Source: Margaritifera margaritifera (lineage: Eukaryota; Mollusca; Bivalvia; Unionida; Margaritiferidae). Taken from it: DNA of 64,000 nucleotides. The stretch lies in the NCBI GenBank assembly GCA_029931535.1, contig JAQPZY010001626.1, forward strand, positions 4,728,501 through 4,792,500. The letters are read 5' to 3'. The translations under genes and the position numbers were made by a program. Below, piece by piece: positions 1 through 14,116 of this stretch; within the stretch, counting starts at the first letter, position 1, and the number at the start of each line of letters is the position of its first letter. The notes beneath the pieces are model-generated. The model did no database searches. It had not been told where the DNA came from and worked only from the letters and a program-made list of their open reading frames with translations.

Positions 1-1408
1 CTTTAAAACTGAAAATCAAAATTGACTTAAGAGTAGAAAAAGGGGGTCTTTTCACTGACATTTTCGTTGTCACTCATTAAATTTTTTTTTTTAAATATCA
101 GAATGGAGTGGAAAAGTTGAGGTTTCATCAGATATCAGCAAAATAGTAAATCTGGATTTAATCAGGAAAGGAAGATACTATAAACTGCTTTTCAACAGAA
201 AACTGTTACATCTAACTTCAACCTGTCACCTAGGTAAGCAAAGCCAGGTTTTTAGCCTGAAGGCAAAGTCGCACATGCTATGTATGATTTTACTGCTCGA
301 TCAACCCTTGGGAAACCTCATTTGCATATCCAAAGGGACGAGGTGATATCTGGCAGCTCTCTGGAGTTCGGAATCATGTGTTTGATATATAGTCCCTGCT
401 GTACATCAAGCGGCGATACAGCGGTAGCATAACATGCTATACTATTTTTTGTATTTTCTATTTTCGCTCACATATTTAAATAAATTGGTACAACAACAAC
501 AAAATATTAGCAAAAGGTAAATAATGTACAGGTGCAAAATCTTGATAAATATGCCAAATTTGTATGACCCGTCACTTGTAAGGATACTTGTTTGTATTCA
601 TGCCGTTGGAGATTCCTTCCTGCAAGTCATTCGGTGCCATTACCCCATTTATAGAATATTTCACTTCAAGAAAAAGGGAGTTCATTCTTACTAGACATGG
701 CTATTATAAAATTGTCACATAGAAAGCATCCGCAACTGATCAGGGTAGTTTAATACAAGGTAGCAATATTAACATGTATGCAAAAATCACTTACCAGATA
801 GTTTCTACATCTAATCGTTGTATTACCCACATAAAATTTAAGAGTCAAACTCTTCAAAACTCCAGCGATCACAGTAGATATTAAATGGTACAAAAGAACG
901 ACTGTACCGGCCGCAGTTAAAACAAAAGGAGGATTTCATGAAAAGCTCAACATGCGACAATATCGCGCATATTAACTTAGATGTAGTAGAAAGAAGGAAA
1001 ATACAATGGCAGCTGATATTTTACACAACACAAAGACGTGTCAATAATTGCAGAACGTGAAAGGGTTTTATTTTCCGGACCTATAAACTCTGCCAAACGC
1101 ACCCTACCAAAATCATTGGCACCACTGCGATACCGATCTTGCTGGTTTGAGTCGCCATTCATTAGAAAGCTGTGTACATTTATGTATACTAATAAGAAGA
1201 TCAAGCTGCCAATCGAGTTTGAATCAATTATTAAAATACTTAGTGAATGGGACCTTTGAAGAATCTATAAACCACACGTTGAAATAATTCAGGATTAAAT
1301 TACTTTTAGGATGTAACAAATGCACCTTGAAAATTTTGTAAGTGTTACACATGGAAGTAGCTTTAGGAAATGATAAAAGTATGTCTCATTTGCTCGTACT
1401 TTTTTCAG
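1..1408. other. Upstream/intronic sequence of arginase copy 1, no exon recognised
   Basis: I looked for the IGVIG-x-P-x-x-KGQ exon followed by a GT donor and did not find it, so exon 1 probably lies before base 1. Short ORFs near 977-1259 have no recognisable motif. No repeat element is obvious. Confidence 0.6.
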
Positions 1409-1588
1409 CACCGTAATGGAACAGAGAAAGGACCTGAAGCTCTGCGTGAAGGAGGCCTTATAAAAAGGCTACAGGATCAGGGTTGTCACGTGATTGATCA
1501 TGGTGACGTAGAAGTGGTTGAGATTGAGAACGATGTCCCAGCACACAAGGCCAAGAACCCTAGGACTGTCGGAAATACTTCAAAACGG
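1409..1588 (+). CDS. Arginase copy 1, coding exon ([16 protein letters not shown]...)
   Basis: The acceptor is a short pyrimidine run ending TTTTTTCAG; the donor is CGG|GTATGC. The exon is 180 bp, phase 0 at both ends. It encodes the N-terminal segment with [14 protein letters not shown] and [14 protein letters not shown], then [12 protein letters not shown], matching the arginase region between the KGQ turn and the first metal-binding motif. Its phase-0 start fits the phase-0 end of the arginase exon at 62927-62988, so the two copies share this intron position. Confidence 0.93.
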
Positions 1589-4500
1589 GTATGCGCAATG
1601 GCTGGTGTTTTTCCAAGAAGGAAACATTTAGAAAATTAAAAGTGCTCGAAAATTACGGGATCAAACGATAAAGAAAGTCTAGGTTTAATTTATCTGACAG
1701 GAACCCCGGGAATAACTGACAGTGAAGTGTTTATGTAAATCAAGCTAATAAATTGCAACCAGTGTTATTTATTACAAAATTTCTCATATGAAACAAAATC
1801 TTAGAGTTTGAACTTGCTCATGATTAGATTTAGGGTGATTCTTTACTTCTTGCATATAAAATATGTTTATATATCAATGTCACCTAGGAAACTCGAGCTG
1901 ATATGTTTAGAATGTTTTAATTTTACGATGAAACTCAAGCTGATATGTTTAGAATTTTTAATTTTACTTGTATTTATTCATCACTCATATTCTGTATCTT
2001 TCTGTACTTTGGTGCAATACATTATGTAGCTGAAAAAAAGAACACAATGATGGATTGCAAACAGAATAAACAACGGATTTACGACTTTTTGTACAGACAA
2101 GATATATAAATCGTTATCGGCATTGTCTCAAAAAAGTTCTTGTTATCTGTTCATGTAGATTGCTGACGACGTAGAGAACGTGTTAAGGTCAAGGGAAACG
2201 TGTCTTGCTCTAGGTGGTGACCACAGCATGGCAATCGGAACTATTGCTGGGCATGCGCGTGTAGAGCCGAACCTGGTGGTACTCTGGATCGACGCTCACT
2301 CCGATATCAACACGCCGTTGACGTCAGAAACCGGAAACATCCATGGTATGCCACTCTCCTTCCTCGCGCATGAACTGAGCCCTTATGTCCCTAAACTACC
2401 AGGCTTTGAGTGGCTGACGCCGTGGTAAGTAACATGTTTATTCATGTAAATAGAGTATGTATATATATATATAAGTCAGAACAGTTCTGATAACGTCAGT
2501 CGTTAAAATGTCGCGAAGGTAAGTATGGTCAAAAATTAACTCAAAATTATCCGTTTCTGTTTGTGTATATCAAACTAATCAAACCATTAATATATAATTT
2601 AAAAATATTGATTCAAAACAAAATGTTCGAACAAAGGGATGGTCTTATTCTTGTTCTCACTTGTAACGTAGCGGACATTAACGAAACTTTCCGAAATATT
2701 GTCATGCTTAAGTTTGGCGAAAGATTTTCAAAAACCTAGGATGGAAACCTTTTCGGCTAAGAGAAGCGAGTCACTTACGACAAGAAAAGGAAAAAACTCT
2801 CTCTTCCTGATCGAACAAAGCGTTTGCCTAAAACTCGTACGTGCCGTATTGTATTAAATCTCCACGACGACGCGGTATGTCAGTACATACACGAAGTAAC
2901 GGAATGCAAGTAAGACGTGATCAGCTGACTTTGTCACTTTGACTAGTTTTCCAACAGTTTAATGCGCCCAATACGCATAGTGTGTGTGTGTGTGTGCGTG
3001 TAAGTTCCATAAGTGATATTTATAAACAAAACAGCACACGATAGCCATTAGTATTCAGCTTATTCTTAACTACTTGCAAGCTTAAGCTTTATTGATACGC
3101 ATATGAAAGAGCACAAACGTTTTAACTTTGCTGCAGTTTTGAAGTTAAGCCATTATTCTATCTACTAATAATGACAGGTTTTACTTTTATTTAGTCTTAA
3201 GCCTGATGATGTTTGGCTTTAATACCTGTATTCCATGTCATGTTTCATAGCTCTCTTTTGCGTCTTTATTTATTGATTTATTTAATCCACTTGCACGAAA
3301 GCTTGGATGCGTTTGAACTTTGGTGCACCAATGCGAGAAAAAAAAATTTAAAAAAATAAAAAATTATGGACATCAAATGATCATTTATATTGATAATATT
3401 GTATGAATCAACTGATAGAAACTAAAAGAACAGAACAGGTAGACAAACAAAAGTAAATGTTCTCTTTTTCCATACATTTTGTAATGGTTTCCTCAATAAC
3501 TTTGTTTAAATTTAGTTCACCCTTGACGTTTGAAGATAACGTTTCTGTCAAAGATATGGTTTTTCTGCTAAAAAAGAATGCATTCGTAGGGAGAAGTAGA
3601 ATGGTTGGCCCGTAGAACTCGCTCAACGGACGCGTGAACCATGTCGTTAATTAAACATTTCAAAGTCGTACCCTATTTCTCGTTTATTTACCTTGTCACA
3701 AGGAATAGGAAGACCCGTTGTAAAAAACAGGTTTATTTCTAAAATATAAACAAAATAAACTCAAACCTACTCTATCAAGAGCAATTTTGTTTTACACCTA
3801 GCTATACAATAAGATTCTGACGCATCAAATTGGATCTGGTACTCTATATAAACTCTATCTGGTACTCTATATAAACTCTACCTGGTACTCTATATAAACT
3901 CTATCTGGTATTCTATATAAACTAGACAAAACATTTTCTAGCAATGGCCTACGGATGCACTAGATATTGCTACTCAAATGACACGCAAGAATTTCAAATG
4001 AAGTATTGAGAAGTTTTCCAAACACTATTGCTGGCTTTATTTGTTCTTGCAAACGAATGGCTATATCTTGCATATTCAACAATATGTGATTGTCTTGTAC
4101 ACAAAACAAGTATAAGATTACTCCATTCACATAACATATGAAATTATTCTATTCACACAACACATAGGATTATATGATGACAAAGTTCAAAAGTGAATCT
4201 ATCTAATACAGGAATGAATTACAAGAGATTACGAGAACCTGGGACCATTTTTAGTATTTACTATATAAACAACTTTGATAATTCATACCAGAATGTCGAT
4301 TCATATAGAATAGGACTGTAAACTAACATCAGACACTACTAAATCTGACAACATTGTACAATGTGAACTTTGACTGACATAATCAGACACTATTAAATCT
4401 GACAGCATTGTACAATGTGAACTTTGACTGACATAATTCACACTATTAAATCTGACAGCATTGTGCAATGTGAACTTTGACTGACATAATCAGACACTAT

Positions 4501-7500
4501 TAAATCTGACAGCATTGTGCAATATGAACTTAGACTGACATAATCAGACACTATTTAAATCTGACAGCATTGTTCAATTTGAACTTTGACTGACATAATC
4601 AGACACTATTAAATCTGACAGAATTGTGCAATTTGAATTTTGACTGACATAATCAGACACTATTAAATCTGACAGCATTGTGCAATGTGAACTTTGACTG
4701 ACATAATCAGACACTATTAAATCTGACAGCATTGTGCAATGTGAAATTTGAATGACATAATCGAAATCTAGGAATCAAAGAAAGCAATATACTCCATCAA
4801 ACAAGGATGATAGAAGAATAGAGTAACGGGTACATACCTCTACATCTGAGGGAAATAAAATGTAGTGAATAAGACAGCATTTTGATAAGGCATCATGTTA
4901 AATTCAGTTTTTATATGCTCGTACATGGCGCGCAACATAGACAAAAAAAACATGTAGTGATTTAATTGAGTTCATAATGACGACAACTTGCACGTGACAC
5001 CGAATGTCGGTCGATTGAGTGAGTAAAAGTTACATACGTCACGATGGTGCCATAGAAACATACACAACGGGCAATTCTGTACAGGTATTTACACACAACG
5101 GGCAATGCTGTACGTGTATTCACACACAATGGGCAATGCTGTACGTGTATTTATACACAACGGGCAATGCTGTACGTGTATTTGCACACAACGGGCAATG
5201 CTGTACTTGTATTTACAAAACCTGTAACAAGACCCATACAATATCTACGTAAAAATACAGTATAATTGCAACTTGGTGCACACAATTCCGTGACATACAA
5301 TTCTCTTTCTGGTTTCTCCAATTTTATTGCGTGTGGTTATAGGTTTCTTACCATGCTATTACTTGTTGACTGCATAGCCTCTATTCGTTAGGTAATTTTA
5401 CTCTCTTTATAAAATTTTCCTTTATCTGTAATGCTCCTCTTGTCTCGGTATGATTTGAAAGGGGGGGGGGGGGGGTAGATGCTAGTCGCAGAGTTGCTGT
5501 TTTCTGTCTAACATCGTGCGATGCCGTAACCTTAATGATCTAAATCCTTCTGCCCCCTTTCCTTTAAATAGGCTCATCTACATTCCTGGATATTTTTACT
5601 TTCAGTATCTCTGCAAAAGACATCGCCTACATCGGGCTGAGAGATGTGGATCCTGGCGAGAGGCAAGTACCATATGTAACGTACAACCTAGGTATGCTGA
5701 TTTCAGGGAAATTCATAATACGGGCATAGTGAAAAGAAAAATTAAAAATTAAAATAAAATAACATAAATTGACATAAGATACCACATATTTGAATCATTG
5801 TTAACGTATCTTTTGCTATTTTTAAAAAAATATTATGAGTATAGATGTGCAAAAATCTTAGACTGAATTTCGACTTATATTTCCCCAGTGTTATAGCTTT
5901 TCACTGCAAATAACACTGGTCTACAATGTTTTAGAAGTCGTCTGCTTCAGATATAAAATATGCTATTTAGTAGGGATTTTGATGTGCTGAATTCAAATAT
6001 GACAATTAAAACAACTGATTCAATACTGTTTCCAAGATATTTCAGTTTTTACATTTTACGTCTATGTATATTGTGTACATAGTAGAGTTTTAATCATAAA
6101 TTGTAAACCTAGGTCTTTTCATGTATTTAGTGTTGCTTTACATGATAATATTTCACCTGTCCTGTTTATGTAACACTTTAAAAAACAGCAAAAGGGTTAT
6201 ATAAATAAAAAATATATTGAAACAAAAGTCAAAAAACTATTATGTATATATAAGTACATAGTTTAGTCCTTATTCAGTGTCTACTCGGCACTTCTTGGCT
6301 TGTCTCTTGTATTCATTAAATGGAGCATCTCTTGTCACTGTCCAGCAATAGTCTGCAAGCATTGATGGGCTCCATTTGCCTTGATAGCGTTTCTCCATTG
6401 TTGCAATGTCCTGGTGAAATCGCTCGCCGTGCTCGTCACTCACTGCTCCGCAGTTCAGTGGAAACAAATCTAGATGAGAGTGCAACAAATGTATCTTTAG
6501 TGACATGTTGCAACCAAGGCTTTTGTATGCCTTGAGGAGGTTTTCCACCAACTCCCTGTAGTTGTCTGCCTTGTTGTTTCCGAGAAAATTTGTTGCCACT
6601 AACTGGAAGGCTTTCCATGCCGTCTTTTCCTTGCCACGCAGTGCACGGTGAAATGTTTCATCTAGAAGAAGTTGACGAAGCTGAGGACCAACAAAGACAC
6701 CTTCCTTTATCTTAGCTTCACTTAACCTTGCAAATTTTCCACGGAGGTACTTGAAAGCTGCTTGTGTTTTGTCCATGGCTTTGACAAAGTTCTTCATCAG
6801 ACCCAGCTTGATGTGCAAGGATCGTAACAAAATCTTCCTTGATTCAACAAGTGGTGGATGCTGAACACTTTTCATTCCAGGCTACAATGACTGTCGGAGT
6901 GGCCAGTCTCTCTTGATGTAGTGGGAATCTCTCGCACGACTATCCCATTCTCAGAGAAAACAGCAGTACTTTGTGTATCCAGTCTGCAGAACCTTGAAAT
7001 CGCCACAAAGCTCCCACTGATGTTGGTCATATTTTATGCACCTCAAACGTTGTTTCGTGTTTTGATAGGTTTCCTTCATATGGACTGCATGACCAACTGG
7101 AATTGATGGCAAAACACTGCCATTATGCAGCAAAACAGTTTTAAGACTCGTCTTCGATGAATCAATGAACAGTCTCCACTCATCTGGATCATGAACGATG
7201 TTGAGGGCTGCCATCACACCATCTATGTTGTTGCAGGCTACAAGATCACCTTCCATGAAGAAGAATGGGACAAGTTCCTTTTGACGGTCACGGAACATGG
7301 AAACCCTAACATCACCTGCCAGGAGATTCCACTGCTGTAGTCTGGAGCCCAACAGCTCTGCCTTACTGTTGGGTAGTTCCAAATCCCTGACAAGGTCATT
7401 TCAGTTCACCTTGTGTTATGAGGTGTGGTTCAGAGGAGAAGAGTGGAAGAAAATATGGGTCATGTGACATTGATGGTTCAAGAGTAGAAGTTTCATCCTC

Positions 7501-10500
7501 TTCCTCTTCCTCGTCTGACTCAAGTGAGAATGATTCTGGTGCATCAGGAACCGGCAGTCTGTCTCCGTGGGGTACTGGGAGTATAGCTGATGGAATGTTT
7601 GGATAATGCACAGTCCACTTTTTCTTCTTTGACACACCTTTACCAACTGGAAGCACCATGCATAAGTAACAATTGCTGATATGATCTGTTGGCTCTCTCC
7701 AAATCATTGGCACTGCAAAAGGCATAGATTTCCTTTTCCTGTTCAACCACTGGCGAAGATTTGTTGCACAAGGGTTGCAGCACATGTGTGGGGCCCGCCT
7801 CTTGTCCTGATCTCCAATTTTGCAGCCAAAATATAGGTGATAGGCTTTCTTAACCATAGTGGTTATACTGCGCTTTTGTGATGCAAAAGTCACTTCACCA
7901 CAAACATAGCAGAAGTTATCTGCATTGTTCACACAAGTACGAGGCATCTCTGCTCACTTTAGCTAAACAGAAATGTGTCCCTTTGCAAAATCAGACACTG
8001 ACAAATAAGAGACCACGACACTGTATGATTTGAAGAGATGATACAGGGCAATTTCTTCAGCAGAGCGATGTAAGCTTAGTTATGATTGCATCATCGATGA
8101 CTTATAGGAATAACATCATGCAATTCATATCATGTATGACGCAATACCAGCTTCAGATTGCATCATTCATTGTTTTGCCTAAAAAGCAAGCACTGTCCAA
8201 ACACAGTCATAGATTTATTCATAGATCCGGTCAAAGATGTATTTTAGTCATTTCTGATTTAAATTGAGATCTCTTCTCTTTATAACTCACTTATCGTCCG
8301 CCATTCCCAAGTCAAGGGTCGTATATACTGACCCAGTATCATACCTTTAAAACTAGACCCAATCAACAATTTTAAGCATCATTTTCGTTCTCAGTGACCC
8401 AGAATTAGTAAAGTTTGACAACATTTATTGCGGAAGCATTTTGGCTGTAGACCAGTGTAATTTAATTTTGATTTTAATTTTAGGAAAATCATCGAGAAAT
8501 TCGGTATTGCAGCCTTCTCCATGCAAGAAGTAGACGAATATGGCATCAGTGATATAGTTAAGAAAGCACTGCTAGCAATGGACCCTGAGTAAGAAGCAGA
8601 TTTTAATGAAAGAAAAAAAACCATATTCAATATTCAACCGGAATATTTGTAGTAGTGTCTTCTCAGACAGATACTTTTTGTAGCTTTTGACCATGAAAAC
8701 TGTGAAGATTTTGTGTTTATGGCTTCCCTATAATAATTATAAGACATACATAGTCGCGGTGGCGACCTTATTTTTTTTTTAGAATACTCCTATCAGTGGT
8801 ATAAGAAAACAAATCTGTATCATGTTGTAGAATACTCCTATCAGAGGTATAACAAAACAAATCTGTATCATGTTGTAGAATACTTCAATATGTAGTATCA
8901 TGTTGTAGAATACTCCTATCAGTGGTATAACAAAACAAATCTGTATCATGTTGTAGAATACTCCTATCAGTGGAATAACAAAACAACCATGTATAATATT
9001 GTAGAATACTTCAATATGTAGTATCATGTTGTAGAATACTCCTATCAGTGGTATAACAAAACAACCATGTATCATGTTGTAGAATACTTCAATATGTAGT
9101 ATCATGTTGTAGAATACTCCTATCAGTGGTATAACAAAACAAATCTGTATAATGTTATAGAATACTCCTATCAGTGGTATAACAAAACAACCATGTATCA
9201 TATTGTAGTCATGTGCCTGCTGATTACAAAGTCAACTTAAACTTTATAAGTATCTGATAGAGGAAAATCTTTAAACTTGTAGTAAATCTTTTTATTGCAA
9301 TATGAGATAAAAGGTTTTATCTCGTCTGCCGTAGCTCCCTCTCCCCCCCCCCCCCACACACACACACAAACACACCCTACACATCCCCATCCCACCAAAA
9401 TTTAACAGAATGTTCAAAATAATTGGTAAATGCTTATCACACAATATTATTGTGAAGACCTTCAATATGTATCATAAAATATAATTTCTGGTTGATAATT
9501 TGTTTTGATGTGCGGCATATCTTGGCCAGAACAGCGGACAATGTCTATATTTTCGATTGCGTTATAATAGGAAATGGAGCAAGGTCACTGTCAGTACTAC
9601 TGGAGACATTGAAATAGAAGATAAAGAAGCATTGCAAATTCTTCACACTGAGTATATTTTACGAAGTATCGTTCTTGTTAATCTTTGACAAGTTATGTCT
9701 GTCAAAACCAGATTTGCACCAGTTTGCGTTTTAAATTACCTTTCTGAAAAACAAATGTAATTATTTTAGCCATACATAACAGTAGATTTTTTTTGTGTGT
9801 ATTAATATGTTTTTCAGCGGACACATTAATTCTAACAGGAATACAAGGGTTCCGCAGAACGCAGCGTTTCGCCTGTAACATAACTTCTTGCTTACACAAC
9901 AAAAACAGGGCCGCTTGCATTTCACCGCACAAACTTTAGACATGCGATGTGGTAATACTACCCTAACGTTTCGGCTGAATACACAAATGATGTTGAAGAT
10001 ATGTGACTTCATTCTGAATACACAAATGATCTTGAAGATATGTGACTTCATTCAACTTTTGCACAACACCCTTGCATTGTTGAATGATTTCAGTGCTTTC
10101 TGCTGACGCAGGCGAAACAGGTACTCCTAGCATATCTGTATAAACTTTAGACATATATTAAGATTATCAGTAACTTATTTAGACATATATTAAGATTATC
10201 AGTAAGTTATTTAGACATATATTAAGATTATCAGTAACTTATGTCGAAGACATACGACGTTCCATAACTTCAATACAGGACCTTAACATAAATTCCATTA
10301 TTGACGACATTGCTGCCGCCACCGACAAAGTCATACACATGTATTGTCATTCACAGGAGAGACAAAAACTATTTAAAAGCACATTGATTGCAAATCATAT
10401 CCTGATTTAGTCTGAGAAATATATTACCGGTTTAAATTTCCGTACAGCTTTTGGCAACATCACATTTTATTCTTTTATGCTGTATATATGGTTGCCCTGG

Positions 10501-13500
10501 AAGTCAGTAAACAAAAGCACATCGTTCGGGAACTTGGAGACTTTGACATCACTTTTCAAAGTAAGTATACACTCAGCTGTTATACCATACCATATTCGAT
10601 TTGTTATACCATTGGTAGGGATATCTCGAAAGTTAGGGCACGTTAATCCACTACTCGAATATCTCATCACGTTTGCAATTAAAACTTTATTCATGATCAA
10701 TATTTTGTGATCGTCCTACGAAGTCATGGAAATTAGGAAAATGACAATAAATATATCACTATCTATATCAATCTTGTGTTCATAAGGGACTTGCTTTGCA
10801 TTTTGTGTATCATTTTCAGTGGAAAATGTCCTATTCACCTCAGTTTTGATGTTGACGGCATGGATCCCACCCTAACCCCGAGCACGGGTACACGAGTAGT
10901 TGGTGGTCTTTCTCTCCGAGAAACCTATTACATTGCAGAGAAAGTCGCTAGCACAGGTAATTATCCATCAAAAACCATTCCAAGTACAGCATCGAGAATA
11001 CTGACAAAAAATCTTTAAATTATAGGCACAAAATTATCTTATATAAAATGTTGCAATAACAAAACTCAAAGCATGGAAAGCAACGGATATATAATAAATA
11101 AAAATATGATAACGACAAAAATGTCGATGGCGATGGCAATTCAACCACCAACAAAATGCATCATCATCATCATCATCCAACCGTGTATGAGAAACACTTA
11201 GCCGATGGTCATAATCAACCAGTTCCAGTAAAAACAAAGAAAGACTCCCTACCCTAAAAGTAATTATACAGTATGAAAATCAATAGCTCATGACCACAGT
11301 AAACATGATCAACCAGGTATTGCCAATGATAGATAAGGCCAACTTCGAGGAAACCCAAAACTTTGAATACACTATTGGTGGAATGGCAGTTACTTAAGCT
11401 CTATGATATAAGCCGTGTAGCAATGACAACACCAAATAAAAGATACACATATAAATATGTACAGCAGTTTTTTTGAAAGGAACAAAAGAGATATATCATA
11501 CAGCTGGCACTGGGGACTAGACGGAGTGAAATATTTTAAAGAAGAAAAGACAGCACCATGTTACGATGAACGAGGTAATAGAGAAACTGAAACAACAAAT
11601 GAAAGCAACATCAGCCAAGTATAATAGATATGAAGACAGAGTACGAATGTGCAGACGAAACCAACAGTTCCAATCAAACCAACGCCTATGTGTATTGAGA
11701 GCTTTAAGGTGAGAGCAAGATTGATGCCAATGTCATGCCTAGCAAGCAAGAAACCAAGACGTTCTGGAGTTGGACTATATCGCAGACCGACCAAACACAA
11801 TAGCAATGCAGAGTGGCAGAAAAAAGTAAAAAGGAATTTGATGATGTGACATATCAAGAGAATATAATGGTAACATCATAACCTAATAGAAAACAGCTAC
11901 ACTAATACCCAACTGGAAGGCTACATGACGAATGAAGTGCATGGATTCTGGCTTAGTAAATCGCACCAAAATGTGCCAATATGAATAAATAAATGGTCGA
12001 ACAGTTCTCAACACGAAAGACAATGGAAAAGGACCAAACGCCAGCAACCATACACCTTACGCATACCATGTCTGACAATGGTATGGAGGTTGCCAAATGG
12101 GGGTGATCACTCGATCATCTGGAACAGAAAGATCCATTTCCTTCCAGAACACAAAAAAAGGTGACGACGAAAGTTAGGAAGTCCTCAGAAAGAGCTTCTC
12201 CTCTACACTATGACGTTCCGGAACTGTAGGAAGCGGAAGAAAGATCCTATGCGTGGTATGGATTGGCTACATAAAGACCTAAGACGCAACACCGCACCCG
12301 TGGATCTAGAAACGTGTGCAGCTTGTTAGAATTGCCACAAACGAAGTTAAACAAATTGCCAAAATCAACAGAAATACAACATAATGACATTATTTTATAA
12401 CAATCCGAAGCAATCTCCCGGGGATGTTCCAATCAAAAGGGATATTTTCCAAGATGGCTCACTTTCGTTGCTCCTGTTTGCGATAACACAGACCCCTCTC
12501 ACACTGGTACCGAAATAACACACAGCAGGATACCAACAAAAAGAACATTAGAAAAACGAATCACCAACTGTTCAAGAAGAAATTAAAGCTCTGTTGGAAA
12601 ACGAAATAGAGAAAGACTTCCTTGTACAAGCAGCGATGATCATAACCAATGACATCCAAATGAAACTTGCTATCGATAAAGTTGCAGTTCTAAGCATCAA
12701 GTAAAGTTCACTATTAGGAACATACACTTCTAACTTGCAGACCACCACAGATGGAAGCAATCTGAGGTGGACAAGAGTAATGCATTCACCTTGGAATACT
12801 CGAGGCATATTATATTACGGTAAGCATGATAAGGTGAAGGATAAAAGCGGGAAGGATTACAATTGGTGGGCGAAGAGAGTACTAAACTAACAATTAAATA
12901 GTGCCAACAAAGTCAAGAACATTAACACCCAGGTTGCCTCAAAAATAAGATACAGAGCTAGAATCGGGGAGTTGATCAAGAAAGAGCTATAAGACTTGGA
13001 CAGAAAACCTATAACTCTAATGTCTATCCTTGATACATTGCACCTCAAGAGCCGATATCTCCAGACTGTACTTTCCAAGGAAGATGGGCGGAAGAAGTAT
13101 GGTGAATTTAGGAGACTGCCCTGGGTAGAAAAAGCAGCATAGCAAATTATGTGAGAGAAAGTGATAAAAGCATTCACAGCCACAGCAAAAAAGGAACGCT
13201 TAAAGTGAAGTAGAAAGAAAATATCATAGGAATGAAGATGGAAGGGCATACGCAGGTAGTGTACGCGGCATACACAAAAGGTCGGTGCTTATATTTGGAT
13301 GTGGCCACAATTAAATAAGTGAGATACAGAAGGAGACAAAAGTACTGCTAATAGCAGTACAAGACGAAGCCCTCGTGATTAGCGAGCTACAAGGAAATAT
13401 ACACGGTCATGACTTATCTCCTGTATGCTGAATCGGCCAAATTAAGGAAGAGAGGGTTGATTACCTAACGAATGAGTGTAACAGGCAAGTCCAGGGTGAA

Positions 13501-14083
13501 AGCAAAGGACGACATGACAAACACGCCTTAGCGATACACTGTAATTAGAAGTATGTGATAAAGTACCCTGCAAAGTGTTGCAAACTTGTGGCAGATAAGG
13601 TTGTCGAGAACGACAAGACCCGAAATATTATGTGACTTACACATTTATAGAGGCCTTAGAATATATATTGTAGCGCCAAGCAAATCACCAGTAGACAAAG
13701 AGAAGAACCTGATGTACATAATATTACAGTACAAGTAATGTCTACTTTAAAGATAAAGTGCAGGAGAAAATAACCAAGCACACCTGCCTTGCCTGAGAAC
13801 TGAAAAATCTGGAAAACATAAAGAGTGCTGGTAACAATAGTACTTCGTACACTGGAAGTAATACCACAAAAACCCAGAGACAACCTATTTTTTCACACTG
13901 AGCATATCGCTAATACCCGGCCAACTCCAAATGGTGGCACTCCTAGGTTTAGTCAGAATATTAACGAAATAGAGAAATGAGGTATGTTTTCTGATCCCAG
14001 GATTAAGTGCAATAACAAGCTAAATTCCATCCAAATCTTTGCTAATAATGACGTTGATAATGACGACGACGAGGATGATGATG

Positions 14084-14116
<33 letters not shown>

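Noticed and set aside
5664..5672. GT donor at 5667 for the short arginase exon
   Set aside because: It gives the wrong phase for the next exon and an extra residue in a conserved segment; the GC donor at 5663 resolves both.
8779..9201. 140-codon minus-strand ORF (VFYNMI and FVIPLIG repeats)
   Set aside because: Entirely explained by the intronic minisatellite.
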